Assembly: GCA_944739405.2 (NCBI GenBank) | Contig: OX123196.2 | Coordinates: forward strand, 72,501,688-72,565,687 | Length of the DNA: 64,000 nt | Reading direction: 5' to 3' | Origin: Euclidia mi | Taxonomy: Eukaryota; Arthropoda; Insecta; Lepidoptera; Erebidae | Part shown: one piece after another, positions 36,101 to 38,880 of the stretch | Layout of the letters: each line of letters opens with the position of its first letter | Position numbering within the stretch: position 1 is the first letter of the stretch | Position numbers and translations under genes: made by a program | Notes under the pieces: model-generated | Seen by the model: only the letters and a program-made list of their open reading frames with translations | What the model was told of the DNA's origin: nothing | Databases searched by the model: none

Positions 36101-36754
36101 AAACATTAAACTACAGCATTTAAAAATTGCACTACTCCCCAGCCAGGTCTGCAGTTCCGTGTTGAGATATAATAGGAGAGGTATAAGTAAATTCACGAAA
36201 GTTGACCACAAATGGCGGCCGTCGCGCATATGTACATTCGTGCACCAATGGCGTTGCTCCATTCTTGACGCATTTAGGGAATGCGTCAAGAACGGAGCCA
36301 CGCCATTGGCACTCCACCCGCGCCTCACCCCGCACCTCCACGGGGACCTATTTCTGCGCAGTGGTCATCTTTCGTGAACCGACCTATATGAGGCAAGTTT
36401 TCAACTTGCCCCAAATACCTACTCAAAATTTGACCACAATTGTGACCCACGCGACGTGCACGTCCACACACGTGGACCACCTGTGGAATAGTCGCCGAGC
36501 GACGAGGTAGTAGGCTTGTTGTGATAAGTTAAGCTCGCATTTTTATTGGCTCCACTGCGCCCCAGTTGTTAGGCAGCATATGTATGTACTCACAGGTCCT
36601 CATCAGGCAGCACGTGCGTGAGGGTCCGTATGCGGCGCGGCACGGTGCACAGCTCGAGGTCGGCGGCGGGATAGGCCAGCGGGTCGCGCTCGCCCATCAG
36701 CCGCTCGCACACCTCCTCGTAGTCCGGCGGCTCGATCATGTCGCACAGTGATAC
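1..36754 (-). CDS. Zir: DOCK6/7/8-type (DOCK-C, Zir-like) Rho-family GEF, N-terminal ~60%, multi-exon, continues past left edge
   Basis: Dedicator-of-cytokinesis proteins activate Rac/Cdc42-type GTPases at membranes; the DOCK-C group (vertebrate DOCK6/7/8, fly Zir) acts in cell migration and neuronal polarity. I joined 22 exons by eye on the minus strand (listed separately). All have GT donors, AG acceptors and matching phases; exons at 36594 to 493 total 3,630 nt = 1,210 codons without a stop. Family landmarks in order: N-terminal DOCK-C/D region (SLCDMIEP...), PLFASMALYDAKEKKKMSEN, KYRMPLAW, SARNITVRVQLMSG opening DHR-1 (C2), HHLLFTFVHVSC and TPVGYS within it, HEELALQWVV, and NNSLAFFLFDLLSIMDRGYV. 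The catalytic DHR-2 domain lies beyond base 1. DOCK6/7/8 rather than DOCK9-11 is judged from these motifs. Two exons carry amplified 3' halves (see repeats). The start codon is not secure. Introns are full of transposons, some large (E8-E9 about 4 kb, E9-E10 about 7 kb). Confidence 0.93.
56..492. other. Intron E22-E23
   Basis: 437 bp of AT-rich sequence. Short open frames on both strands show no family resemblance. Nothing else is recognised. Confidence 0.7.
493..672 (-). CDS. Zir: Zir/DOCK exon E22
   Basis: 180 nt, phase 0 at both ends; donor AAG|GTACCT. Encodes QTNRPPLNSETSRNLLMCLA then WVLKNAERSALAACVQELSA and LDLCFKCQEYK-type motifs (here LIDLCFKCQEYK). The acceptor is a NAGNAG site (TTGCAGCAG), so the first Gln may be optional. 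Confidence 0.94.
895..1745 (+). pseudogene. Jockey/CR1-type non-LTR retrotransposon reverse transcriptase, decayed fragment
   Basis: Conceptual pieces in shifting frames match the RT of insect jockey/CR1-like LINEs: RRIEILCDGRSSKFLHVNAC-VPRGS (about 983-1055), LLHINDLLNTVCIHCYADDS with the YADD catalytic box (about 1078-1135), LNILGMNICHNLNQKNYIEG (about 1375-1430), then YTPEQL-like and RLQRRAVCIIG motifs and RDVASMAVYYRLYHGE to about 1745. Frameshifts and stops break it several times and there is no endonuclease, so it is a dead 5'-truncated copy in the E21-E22 intron, opposite in strand to the host gene. Confidence 0.85.
1962..2041 (-). CDS. Zir: Zir/DOCK exon E21 (variable linker)
   Basis: 80 nt. 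I chose the acceptor TTTTTGTGAACAG at 2042-2043 because it has a pyrimidine tract and keeps phase. The nearer CTGCAG at 2031-2036 would create an in-frame TGA. Encodes DILQLDSEMGQFGNIYTASS then PEGDFNK; donor AAG|GTAAAT. Confidence 0.78.
2280..2697 (-). CDS. Zir: Zir/DOCK exon E20 (largest exon)
   Basis: 418 nt between GCGCAG and AAAG|GTACGC. Encodes LAFLRIVCSHEHYVSLNLPL, a low-complexity Gly/Ala/Pro insertion, then FRSRHYLAGLVLAELAAALD and ALYLPLLAIVMDAHPQL. CSHEHYV-LNLP and HYLAGLVL-EL are family signatures. GC content is far above the neighbouring introns. Confidence 0.94.
2968..3147. mobile_element. MITE with ~28-bp imperfect terminal inverted repeats
   Basis: Left end GGGCCGATTTTTCAATCGTC and the reverse complement of the right end (GGGTTGATTTTTCAATTGTC) match for about 28 bp. 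The flanks read TTTA and TAAA, compatible with a 2-3 bp TA-type target duplication. No coding capacity. Confidence 0.65.
3148..3464. other. AT-rich intron stretch
   Basis: No recognisable feature between the MITE and the RTE copy. Confidence 0.5.
3470..5245 (+). pseudogene. RTE-clade non-LTR retrotransposon, 5'-truncated RT pseudogene
   Basis: An open frame from the region before 3694 to 4533 carries RT motifs of RTE elements: KNGKAVGPDGIPVEVWK, LVPIYKNKGD, YRGIKLISHSMKVWE, ISQNQFGFMPGRGT, FVDLEKAYDRVPR, GLHQGSALSPYLF and the catalytic FADD. A premature TAA at 4531-4533 and a frameshift near 4580 separate the C-terminal part (4586-5089: ISVCSDFRYLGSLIQGDGEI, ALYGSECWALKK, RLSWYGHVMRR). A further stop precedes the terminal GRPKKRWMDCVKGDMNEKGV segment ending near 5229. 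The apurinic endonuclease domain is missing. It lies in the E19-E20 intron, antisense to the gene. Confidence 0.93.
5329..5506 (-). CDS. Zir: Zir/DOCK exon E19
   Basis: 178 nt between TTGCAG and AAG|GTTAGT. Encodes RYGKDSRLTQSLNNSLAFFL then FDLLSIMDRGYVFNLIRNYY, the strongly conserved N-SLAFFL-DLLS-MDRG--F motif. Confidence 0.95.
5820..5969 (-). CDS. Zir: Zir/DOCK exon E18
   Basis: 150 nt between GTGGCAG and CAG|GTAAAA. Encodes SLFELMNKSMVEYLYWSGAA then RRKARFPDQFTDDITTLVNN, the FELM-KSM---L block. Confidence 0.93.
6134..7134. mobile_element. ~1-kb DNA transposon-like element with ~165-bp GC-rich terminal inverted repeats
   Basis: 6134-6300 (starting CCGTGCATCGCGATCGATCG) is the near-perfect reverse complement of 6972-7134. 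The arms are GC-rich and full of CGCG/CGATCG in an AT-rich intron. Inside lie a second dispersed repeat (about 6336-6645) and a 69-codon minus-strand frame at 6792-7001 with an acidic EEEEEND run followed by PMDPIFKSRNEKGY, faintly like the N-terminus of PIF/Harbinger nucleases. I see no clear target duplication. Confidence 0.75.
6336..6645. repeat. Dispersed repeat beginning ACAGGGTGTAAA, copy 1 (nested)
   Basis: Shares ordered blocks with 28998-29432: ACAGGGTGTAAA, CCCTTAACG, TACTTCGGCACCATACC, GGGAAATTACTGGTT and CGTTTCCCAGGTATTAT. It sits inside the 1-kb inverted-repeat element, so it inserted later or is part of that element's core. Confidence 0.6.
7135..7564. other. Intron remainder upstream of E17
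   Basis: AT-rich, no recognised feature. Confidence 0.5.
7565..7664 (-). CDS. Zir: Zir/DOCK exon E17
   Basis: 100 nt between GTGCAG and CTG|GTCAGT. Encodes VMTDGSCKILHEELALQWVV then ASGATRDLAMQNSW; HEELALQWVV is a strict DOCK-C/D motif. The GTCAGT donor is weak. Confidence 0.9.
7665..8412. other. Intron E16-E17
   Basis: About 750 bp with no coding or repeat signal that I recognise. Confidence 0.5.
8413..8545 (-). CDS. Zir: Zir/DOCK exon E16
   Basis: 133 nt between ATGTAG and CG|GTATGT. Encodes NMNEGATCDLHGRSGLITTY then IQYQCSIPRPSLTDRDIGLP. The L-TYIQY-IP part aligns with the family; the rest is a variable linker that is much longer in vertebrates. Confidence 0.88.
8705..8832. mobile_element. 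Short inverted-repeat element (MITE-like)
   Basis: AACTTTTTTTCGGGATATGC at about 8705 is mirrored by CATATATCCCGAAAGAAACTT at about 8808-8828 with a few mismatches, enclosing about 80 bp. No coding capacity; class unknown. Confidence 0.45.
8872..9011 (-). repeat. LINE 3'-tail fragment (TTTGAC/TTTGAA-ended family)
   Basis: The reverse complement carries GGTTCTACCTATTGCTTTGC, AGTAAATGTAAATG, TTGACGTTCATAAGCGTCAC and GACCTAGATGAATAAACGAT followed by a TTTGAGTT-type run. The same blocks occur at 49141-49345 and 49870-50365. Typical of the untranslated end of an insect non-LTR element. Confidence 0.6.
9363..9531 (-). CDS. Zir: Zir/DOCK exon E15
   Basis: 169 nt between TTGCAG and TCC|GTAAGA. Encodes ITELPTANVETLARYLPVVL then DKLLYLLVAPPVLAGQTLNI, matching the helical DKL-LLV-PPV-AGQ block. 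Confidence 0.93.
9906..9975 (+). repeat. RTE LINE 3'-terminal scrap with ATGT tail
   Basis: Matches the end of the RTE copy at 26080-26155: AAATGGCGTTCCGTAGTCTC, CTACCCCTCCG, ACAGGCGTGAGTCTATGTATG. Confidence 0.6.
10232..10352 (+). repeat. RTE LINE 3'-terminal fragment with ATGT tail
   Basis: Contains GGGAGTGAATGAAGCAAGAG and TATCAGAATCGTTGCAAATG then TATGTATGTATG, the same 3' end as 26048-26157. The translation resembles the terminal VNEA-YQ-RCK motif of RTE ORF2. Confidence 0.6.
10449..10552 (-). CDS. Zir: Zir/DOCK exon E14
   Basis: 104 nt between GTGCAG and CAG|GTTAGT. Encodes DGYIERFALACEALQGGNIP then PRIGLANMEAELRA, matching the family segment D-YL-KF--L---L. The ~4.4-kb intron before it holds the TTAA fold-back element. 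Confidence 0.88.
10670..11040. repeat. Composite dispersed lepidopteran repeat
   Basis: Starts CATCATCAGCCTTTAATAGT and ends with CTCTTACGACACCCATGATG and GACAATTCGTATTCTTAATC. The terminal block recurs reversed at 29432-29600 (GACGGATTAAGAATACGAAT, GGGTGTCGTAAGAGCCGAC) and in the composite at 51745-51810. No gene. Confidence 0.6.
11041..11827. other. AT-rich intron stretch
   Basis: Nothing recognised on either strand. Confidence 0.5.
11828..12075 (+). mobile_element. tRNA-derived SINE (family S1), forward copy
   Basis: The head TTGGTCTCGCGGCATAAATG has an A-box-like stretch, and GAGTTCGATCCCCGGGTC a B-box-like stretch. A conserved body (GTGCCCGATACGGCAATAGG, TTACGTGGGAC) and an ATGT-repeat tail follow. 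The same family occurs at 17262, 17771, 40796, 50825, 52312, 55560, 57047, 62745 and 63493. Confidence 0.8.
12230..12303 (-). mobile_element. tRNA-like SINE, part 1 (split by fold-back element)
   Basis: The reverse complement contains GATGGGTTCGATTCCCACAC (B-box-like) and GCGGCCACCTCGCCGCTTGA. The remainder resumes at 14269 after the inserted element. A relative without the insertion lies at 43445-43515. Confidence 0.65.
12308..14264. mobile_element. Fold-back DNA transposon (~1.96 kb) flanked by TTAA duplications, with internal 120-bp tandem repeats
   Basis: The ends GGACGCGTTTAC and GTAAACGTGTCC are inverted and each abut TTAA (12304-12307 and 14265-14268). Large inverted arms (about 12890-13230 versus 13735-14105) share blocks such as GATGGTATACCATCCCGTTC / its reverse complement. 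Between them lie about 4-5 copies of a 120-bp unit (around 13080-13690). No intact transposase is seen, so it is non-autonomous. TTAA targeting is typical of piggyBac-type transposases, but the first bases here (GG) are unlike the usual CCC, so the assignment is tentative. Confidence 0.82.
13081..13690. repeat. 120-bp tandem repeat array within fold-back element
   Basis: Units containing GCATGCCGAGTTTGGGCTCA and GAGACCCTACCACTGGAACT recur at exact 120-bp steps (13201, 13321, 13441, 13561), with a diverged copy at 13081 and a partial one at the end. The array then inverts at about 13710. Confidence 0.9.
14269..14300 (-). mobile_element. tRNA-like SINE, part 2
   Basis: ACCATTACGCCA completes the SINE head whose rest ends at 12303. 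Removing the element and one TTAA restores a continuous tRNA-like head. Confidence 0.55.
14350..14515 (-). pseudogene. Decayed RTE LINE C-terminal tail
   Basis: The reverse complement reads GGATGGATTGTGTGAAAGAT then an ACCGACCCCAAAC end, matching the RTE terminal segment at 5120-5230 (MDCVK-MNE---TS then a CADPK-like end) with many A/T changes. Confidence 0.55.
14797..14846. repeat. 9-bp minisatellite (CCGGTGTGG)n
   Basis: About five perfect copies of a GGCCGGTGT unit in the E13-E14 intron, close to the E13 donor. Confidence 0.9.
15002..15190 (-). CDS. Zir: Zir/DOCK exon E13 (end of DHR-1)
   Basis: 189 nt between TCGCAG and CTG|GTAATG. Encodes WLPLCRNGKLTVGEWGLPVM, a Pro-rich turn, then FPDVLLPGTRWLDNHRPIFS, closing DHR-1. 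Exactly 63 codons. Confidence 0.94.
15560..15835 (-). mobile_element. SINE (family S3) carrying an AT-repeat palindrome
   Basis: The reverse complement begins with a tRNA-like remnant near 15790-15830 and ends ACTAGTTTGGG-type (CTTAGTTTGGGATTAGATGG), as does the copy at 40136-40410. A 52-bp perfect palindrome (15613-15664) built on a TA repeat interrupts it. Confidence 0.6.
15846..16113. mobile_element. MITE with ~31-bp TIRs
   Basis: GGCGTATCTCTTTGCCAACC at the left and the reverse complement of the right end (GCGTATCTCCTTGCCAACCT) agree through CTCAGTTGGC. About 270 bp, non-coding. TA dinucleotides border both ends. Confidence 0.65.
16316..16469 (-). CDS. Zir: Zir/DOCK exon E12 (DHR-1)
   Basis: 154 nt between CCTCAG and TCG|GTACGT. 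Encodes NPSLYDEIKIKLPADLGDQH then HLLFTFVHVSCQRK and VETPVGYS, classic DHR-1 motifs (DEIK-KLP, HLLFTF-HVSC). Confidence 0.95.
16630..16978 (+). repeat. Dispersed repeat (family R4), copy 1
   Basis: Reversed relative to 53385-53690 and 58120-58425: shares CACAAGTGCGTTACCGCC, GGGCCTCCGGCACTCTCACT, GTACTTCCCCGGTCGAGCCG and CATTCATGCTGAAATCAGCA. A 16-bp-arm hairpin lies at 16747-16783. Family unknown; typical lepidopteran interspersed repeat. Confidence 0.7.
17262..17515 (-). mobile_element. tRNA-derived SINE S1, reverse copy
   Basis: Body GACTCACGCCTGTATCCCCG, GGGGGCGAGCCTATTGCCGT and head GGGAATCGAACCCGAGACCT / GCCGCGAGACCAACGAG. Lies between E11 and E12. Confidence 0.85.
17605..17723 (-). CDS. 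Zir: Zir/DOCK exon E11 (DHR-1)
   Basis: 119 nt between GTGCAG and AA|GTAAGA. Encodes VRVQLMSGESESSALPAIFG then RSSCPEFTSEAYTTVLYHN, a central DHR-1 segment. Confidence 0.94.
17771..18016 (-). mobile_element. tRNA-derived SINE S1, diverged reverse copy
   Basis: Same body with TTCACGCCTGTATCCTCGAA and head AGAATCGAACCCGGTACTTG; the head subtype resembles the copy at 52312 (TAGACCACGGAGGCAGT). Lies between E10 and E11. Confidence 0.8.
18244..18398 (-). CDS. Zir: Zir/DOCK exon E10 (start of DHR-1)
   Basis: 155 nt between CTTACAG and ACG|GTACGT. Encodes DDNVRPCKEILPFPLAPPAV then YRNLLYLHVREINLN and SARNITV, the entry of the DHR-1/C2-like phosphoinositide-binding domain. Confidence 0.94.
18580..18905 (+). 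pseudogene. Jockey-like LINE 3' coding fragment
   Basis: Translation of short frames gives PPGHSLPLL, LNKLRDQVG and LTCLCEANKTMSHLIVRC. The last is a C-x-C...H...C knuckle typical of the ORF2 C-terminus of jockey-type LINEs. Broken by stops. Confidence 0.6.
19345..19480 (+). pseudogene. Non-LTR RT fragment abutting the exon array
   Basis: GGAGTGCCTCAGGGCTCAGT encodes GVPQGSVLVPIFFIIFFNDL, RT block with the PQGS motif. It ends at the left edge of the 131-bp array, so the original intron next to the last half-exon copy is no longer intact. Confidence 0.7.
19483..25618 (-). repeat. 131-bp tandem array, ~47 copies of the 3' half of exon E9 plus its splice donor
   Basis: The period is exactly 131 bp (for example 19612, 19743, 19874; 45 whole periods to 25507). 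In transcript orientation each unit is 106 bp of E9 (AAGCTCAAGTGTATCCCGGG ... CTTACGGAG) followed by 25 bp of intron, GTGAGGCTACACAAACGTGT then GGACA. The first unit in transcript order is the real exon end (25513). The last unit (19483) ends GTGATTTGG instead. Units look identical except three carrying ATCGAGCTG in place of ATAGAAGTG (around 19815, 21911, 25186). Each unit has a good 5' splice site and no 3' splice site. Short open frames within it are by-products. Confidence 0.97.
25513..25693 (-). CDS. Zir: Zir/DOCK exon E9 (native copy; its 3' half seeds the 131-bp array)
   Basis: 181 nt after TTGCAG. Encodes ETDKLRDEDLYKFLCEIKRP, then APKKLKCIPGALKIEVCPCP and EELRNGLTPELAKLSPYG; donor GAG|GTGAGG at 25512-25511. 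Matches the family D-LYK-L-D-KRP segment before DHR-1. From 25618 downward the exon is the first member of an array of ~47 near-identical 131-bp units, each with the same donor. Using this first donor keeps phase with E10. Confidence 0.93.
25760..25930 (+). repeat. Dispersed repeat ending in GTCAGTCAGTCAG
   Basis: ATTTCGGGAAATCCCTTCTT, AGTGCACCCCTACGGTCCCC, AGGAACATACATGCCAAATT, then CTGTCAGTCAGTCAG and TTTTATATATTAAG. The same order occurs, interrupted, at 43205-43255 and 43580-43670. Very common in Lepidoptera; class not assigned. Confidence 0.65.
25935..26157 (+). pseudogene. RTE LINE ORF2 C-terminus with 3' end
   Basis: The frame reads ARPRRTFSDQIGDILKKEQV, TLNRRACMRNLMGVNEAREV and DRCKWRSVVSVYPSGKQA then stop, followed by GGCGTGAGTCTATGTATGTA. 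This is the terminal part of an RTE protein plus the repeat tail. Confidence 0.75.
26700..26995. other. GC-rich block in E8-E9 intron
   Basis: About 300 bp far richer in G+C than its surroundings (GCCCCGAGCTCGGCGCGGAG and similar). Several short open frames on both strands exist only because stops are rare; none resembles a known protein. Possibly a repeat with an unusual base composition. Confidence 0.5.
27000..27937. other. AT-rich intron stretch
   Basis: No recognisable gene or repeat. Confidence 0.45.
27938..28868. mobile_element. ~930-bp TIR element beginning AAAGGACAATGGGC
   Basis: The left end AAAGGACAATGGGCAATTTT and the reverse complement of the right end (AAAGGACAATGGGCGGTTTT) match, and both continue to a GGGCGGTC-CGGCC block. 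No transposase frame inside; no clear target duplication. Confidence 0.6.
28998..29432. repeat. Dispersed repeat beginning ACAGGGTGTAAA, copy 2
   Basis: Shares ordered blocks with 6336-6645 but with an internal GC-rich stretch near 29220-29360 not seen in copy 1. Confidence 0.6.
29433..29605. repeat. Composite repeat fragment (reverse of 10670-11040 type)
   Basis: GTGACGGATTAAGAATACGA, GGTGTCGTAAGAGCCGACAG, ATACAAACCCTATACCAACC and CGCTTGGCCAGCGTGGTATA are the reverse complement of blocks at 10720-11035. Confidence 0.7.
29650..29831 (-). CDS. Zir: Zir/DOCK exon E8
   Basis: 182 nt after GTCGTCAG, donor CAG|GTACCC. Encodes DRKASSSSLEQLRRRAGEVG, a basic Ser/Arg linker, then QLDTFKPIVITVTSFFKQ, which matches the conserved F-P-T-FFKQ block. 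Phase 0 out. Confidence 0.9.
30037..30773 (-). mobile_element. 5'-truncated LINE (RTE-like RT C-terminus) with poly(A) and 11-bp target duplication
   Basis: A minus-strand frame at 30057-30776 encodes about 239 residues with LLMNRTKTQVMTN, YIYLGQIVSF, ILPVLTYGAQTWSLT, LKWDWAGHVCRM and RRRRGRPKRRWRDDL, the C-terminal domain of an RTE-type reverse transcriptase. The catalytic domain is missing. A run of about 20 A on the coding strand follows the stop. CAATGATAATT flanks it on both sides (30026-30036 and 30774-30784). No internal stop, so a fairly young insertion in the E7-E8 intron. Confidence 0.9.
31281..32904 (+). mobile_element. Tc1/mariner-family transposon, 1,624 bp, with TIRs and TA target duplication
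   Basis: The left end ACTGACGGACTCATAAACTG and the reverse complement of the right end (ACTGACGGACTCATAAACCG) match over about 45 bp, then diverge. TA lies immediately outside both ends (31279-31280 and 32905-32906). It encloses a transposase on the plus strand. It sits in the E7-E8 intron. Confidence 0.93.
31588..32626 (+). pseudogene. Tc1-type DD34E transposase, frameshifted
   Basis: The N-terminus starts near 31588 (MDTSSEQAAQIVALVREGLD) and runs in shifting frames through the helix-turn-helix region (FLTSVNIRTELSEVRG, SARTIRRRF). The catalytic half is intact from 31958: first Asp in LFTDECRTW, second in MQDNARPHAA, Glu in SPDLNPIEHVW. Spacing between the second Asp and the Glu is 34 residues, the Tc1 signature. 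Breaks lie near 31670 and 31860-31950, the second at a 41-bp palindrome, so the protein is not made as one piece. Confidence 0.9.
32968..33325. repeat. TG/CA microsatellite complex next to the E7 donor
   Basis: Long TG runs interspersed with GTGCAGGTGAATGTG and GTGCGTGCG variants fill the first ~350 bp of the E7-E8 intron. The Thr-His and Cys-Val open frames here are artefacts of the repeat. Confidence 0.95.
33329..33485 (-). CDS. Zir: Zir/DOCK exon E7
   Basis: 157 nt between CTGTAG and CTCG|GTACAC. Encodes NREKVRAGAAAACARLGKYR then MPLAWSAVSLLNILSG. The donor leads straight into a long CA/TG microsatellite (32968-33325), so the intron begins GTACACACAAGCACACA. Confidence 0.93.
33486..34082. 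other. Intron E6-E7
   Basis: About 600 bp, AT-rich, no recognised feature. Confidence 0.5.
34083..34362 (-). CDS. Zir: Zir/DOCK exon E6
   Basis: 280 nt between TTCAAG and AAG|GTAAGA. Encodes LELDVEPLFASMALYDAKEK then KKMSENFYFNLNSE... and ...FLVVRVEKVLQGDVNECVEP, among the most conserved stretches of DOCK6/7/8 proteins ahead of DHR-1. This exon alone identifies the family. Confidence 0.95.
34609..34749 (-). CDS. Zir: Zir/DOCK exon E5
   Basis: 141 nt between TGTGTAG and CAA|GTAAGA. Encodes LENRQSDLLGLYTPYQDEE then VERRLAAEMPCEIMGHRILV, matching the DOCK-C block with a paired-acidic YP/TP-DEE motif followed by G-R-LV. Joins E6 to read QLKLELDVEPLF. Confidence 0.9.
34750..35122. other. Intron E4-E5
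   Basis: About 370 bp, AT-rich, no recognised feature. Confidence 0.5.
35123..35319 (-). CDS. Zir: Zir/DOCK exon E4 (Ser-rich linker)
   Basis: 197 nt, phase 0 in, two extra bases out; donor GAG|GTACAG. Encodes LSESQPSSGRQSV, a serine-rich stretch, then TPRGSWASLDLRSS and DPLLPDLFERKPPEQIDAIN, equivalent to the DOCK7 segment around RGSWA. The acceptor is a tandem TTGTCAG-TTGTCAG; the upstream AG keeps phase. Confidence 0.88.
35361..35770 (-). repeat. 134-bp tandem triplication of the 3' half of exon E3 plus its donor
   Basis: Units start at 35361, 35495 and 35629 (period 134), with a 9-bp overhang. In transcript orientation each is about 108 bp of E3 (GCGCACAGCCGCGAGCGCCT ... TCGCACCAG) and 26 bp of intron (GTACGTACTACACACGCCTC then GCCTCG). 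Donors are at 35656, 35522 and 35388. All three frames remain open through the array on the minus strand. CGCCTCGGC occurs both in the exon and in the intron at the unit boundary, a likely microhomology. Confidence 0.97.
35657..35858 (-). CDS. Zir: Zir/DOCK exon E3 (native copy with first donor)
   Basis: 202 nt after TATGCAG. It completes a Leu codon, then encodes MQAPMFVRDCIRAYTSDYTV... to ...EELASHQ, with the family VRDCIR-YT motif. The donor is CAG|GTACGT at 35656-35655. The 3' half plus donor is repeated twice more downstream in transcript order (donors at 35522 and 35388), so three 5' splice sites compete. Only the first donor was needed to keep the frame with E4. Confidence 0.88.
36175..36392. 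mobile_element. ~220-bp inverted-repeat (hairpin) element in E2-E3 intron
   Basis: Outer arms share TTCACGAAAG-TGACCAC. The inner arms CACCAATGGCGTTGCTCC... and ...GGAGCCACGCCATTGGCAC, with TTGACGCATTT/AATGCGTCAA at the tip, pair around a 3-4 base loop at about 36274-36277. Fold-back MITE; no coding. Confidence 0.7.
36594..36754 (-). CDS. Zir: Zir/DOCK exon E2: N-terminal DOCK-C/D domain
   Basis: 161 nt, enters in phase 0 after GTGTGTCAG and leaves with two extra bases before GTGAGT. It encodes VSLCDMIEPPDYEEV... through ...THVLPDEDL, matching the conserved N-terminal block of DOCK-C/D proteins (acidic, ending in an LPDE-type motif). First exon of which I am certain. Confidence 0.85.
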
Positions 36755-38650
36755 CTGACACACACCAACACCTCCCTACAGAACACATAAGCAACAACAG
36801 AGCTTGTCCCTATCTTCAAACATAGAACTCAAATATGTCTATGTAAATTTTTCAGACAAGTCAGAAAGTCATAGTTAATCTCTCAGAAACTCAGACAACT
36901 GAGGGATTTCAGTGGCATGCATTTACATGGATTTGCTTTTCTTTCTATTTACATGCCTTACCTAAATGAATCTTATTTTAAGTTTCCCAGTCACATTTAT
37001 CATGTACCTATGCTTGATAACACAAATGGGTTAAAACTGTCTTCCGGAATATGTACCTCAGCAGTTCTCAGTATATCCGGGTTATAATTATATGAATATG
37101 TAGTACATATACTTAAGACAATGATAAAACTAATGTAATTGGCCATAATATGATCAATAATCAAAGTTCAACCTCTTGGATGAAGTTTAAGAAGTTAGAG
37201 TTTAAGATGAAGTCACTTTGAAATCAAAGTTTTATGCATTCTGTCTTGATATAATAAATAAAGCAGTTTTTAGATCACTTGGTTTAAAAATATCATTAGA
37301 ACCAATATATCGCTAGAGAAACTGTAAACCATAATTTGATTCTTAGATGAATCTGTATACTAAGTGGAAAATAACTAATTGTAACAAAGATATAGTTGAA
37401 TAAATGATAAATTAAAACAGCTTTGTTTCACATTTCAAGATGAAGTTAAATAATTAAGTATGTTACCTTTTTATCTTTCGCCATAATTATGTAAACATAA
37501 AACAAATGTTTAATATGCTACACTATGCATATAATCACAATCCTTTAACTAAATGTCAGCTATCTATTATATTATTAAATTCTTGTTTCTGGCACATGTA
37601 TGGCTCACTTCAGGGATAACATTTACTGTGGTAATTAATAAATAATAACACAATTTAATTGTATATTGAAACAGGAAAATAATACAGTTATGAAATGAGC
37701 AACTATATTAATTCAGTCATTGTTTAGTGCGGCTCTGATTAACATGTACTTGTCTAGTGACGATTGAATTATGTGTCTGGTATTATGAGAAGTTGAGTAA
37801 TTTCAGGATACTGATTTCAATTTGTGCTTAAACTGGATGTTCCTGACTAGAGATGTTACGCAACCTTTATAGAGGATAAATGAAATAAACTTTTGCTGTA
37901 AGTAACATTTACAGGTTGCTATTTCATGCACGAATTTGCTTATGACTAGTAATAATTATGTAATGGGTCTGCCGCATAATTATTTGAAAATATAGGTAAA
38001 ATTCCTTATAGGTATTTCCCTTGATATTTCTACAAGGGCTACACCAGATGTCATGAGATGACTCTTTTGTAATTGTATCATATTTTACCAAAATTTCAAA
38101 TAATTACACAACATAGACCCATTACATAAATATTACTATGTGTAGAGTGGACAAGTCGCAAAAGTGTAAAAGTATTTATGCTTATGATATCATATCTAGA
38201 GCCATACTTTAACAACTAAACTACCTGTCTTAAAAGTTTGTGTATATGCACATTACCAGACATATAGAGCAGGACATAAGGTATCTCTCATCGGCAAATG
38301 AATTTATGGACAAAAGTTAAGAACTCTGTTTATAAACATTTCCAGTGCTGGCCACATATATATGGTGTGATTAATTTTGAGACCTGTATCACAAACACAG
38401 ACAGACAGCATGCAGAGGGGTCTTTATTTTATAATGTTTATGGACTCTCATATTACTACTTAAAATATTTAGTTTAACAAAGCATTAAGAATGTTTTCAT
38501 TTATATATCAAATATATAGAGTATTCACAAACATTCTAAGATGTAGGCATTGTTTAAATAATTTTACTATTTGTCTGCTTTCAGAGTGAAACATCAGATA
38601 AGGTGCTATACTTTAAAATCATAGGATAGTATGCAGTTTATATCTTTATT
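36755..38650. other. AT-rich sequence upstream of E2
   Basis: Apart from the candidate start exon at 37467-37484, I see no coding, RNA or repeat signal. Confidence 0.5.
37467..37484 (-). CDS. Candidate first coding exon (six codons, MAKDKK)
   Basis: On the minus strand an ATG with A at -3 and G at +4 opens six codons and ends in AAG followed by a GTAACA donor. It leaves phase 0, exactly what the next certain exon (acceptor at 36755) needs, giving MAKDKK-VSLCDMIEP. The upstream sequence is AT-rich with no obvious acceptor, as expected for a first exon. Against it: family members usually carry a longer N-terminus before this point, so this could be an alternative promoter product or chance. 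Confidence 0.33.
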
Positions 38651-38654
38651 TCTT

Positions 38655-38880
38655 AACTAGCCATTTCCCACGGTTTCACCCGCATCCTGAGGGAACTACT
38701 TTGTGTACCCGAAAAACCCAAATATCTTACGAATCCCTATTTTTCTAAAATAAAATACAGCCTATGTTCCTCGCAGATAATGTAGCTTTCTAATGGTAGT
38801 TTTTGAGTTTATCCATTACAAACAAACAAACAAAAATACAATTTTTTTTCCTCTTTATAATATTATAGTGTAGATAATTA
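38655..38880. repeat. Dispersed repeat ending TAATATTATAGTGTAGAT
   Basis: Starts AACTAGCCATTTCCCACGGT and ends CCTCTTTATAATATTATAGT, the usual start and end of a very common lepidopteran interspersed repeat. Confidence 0.6.
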
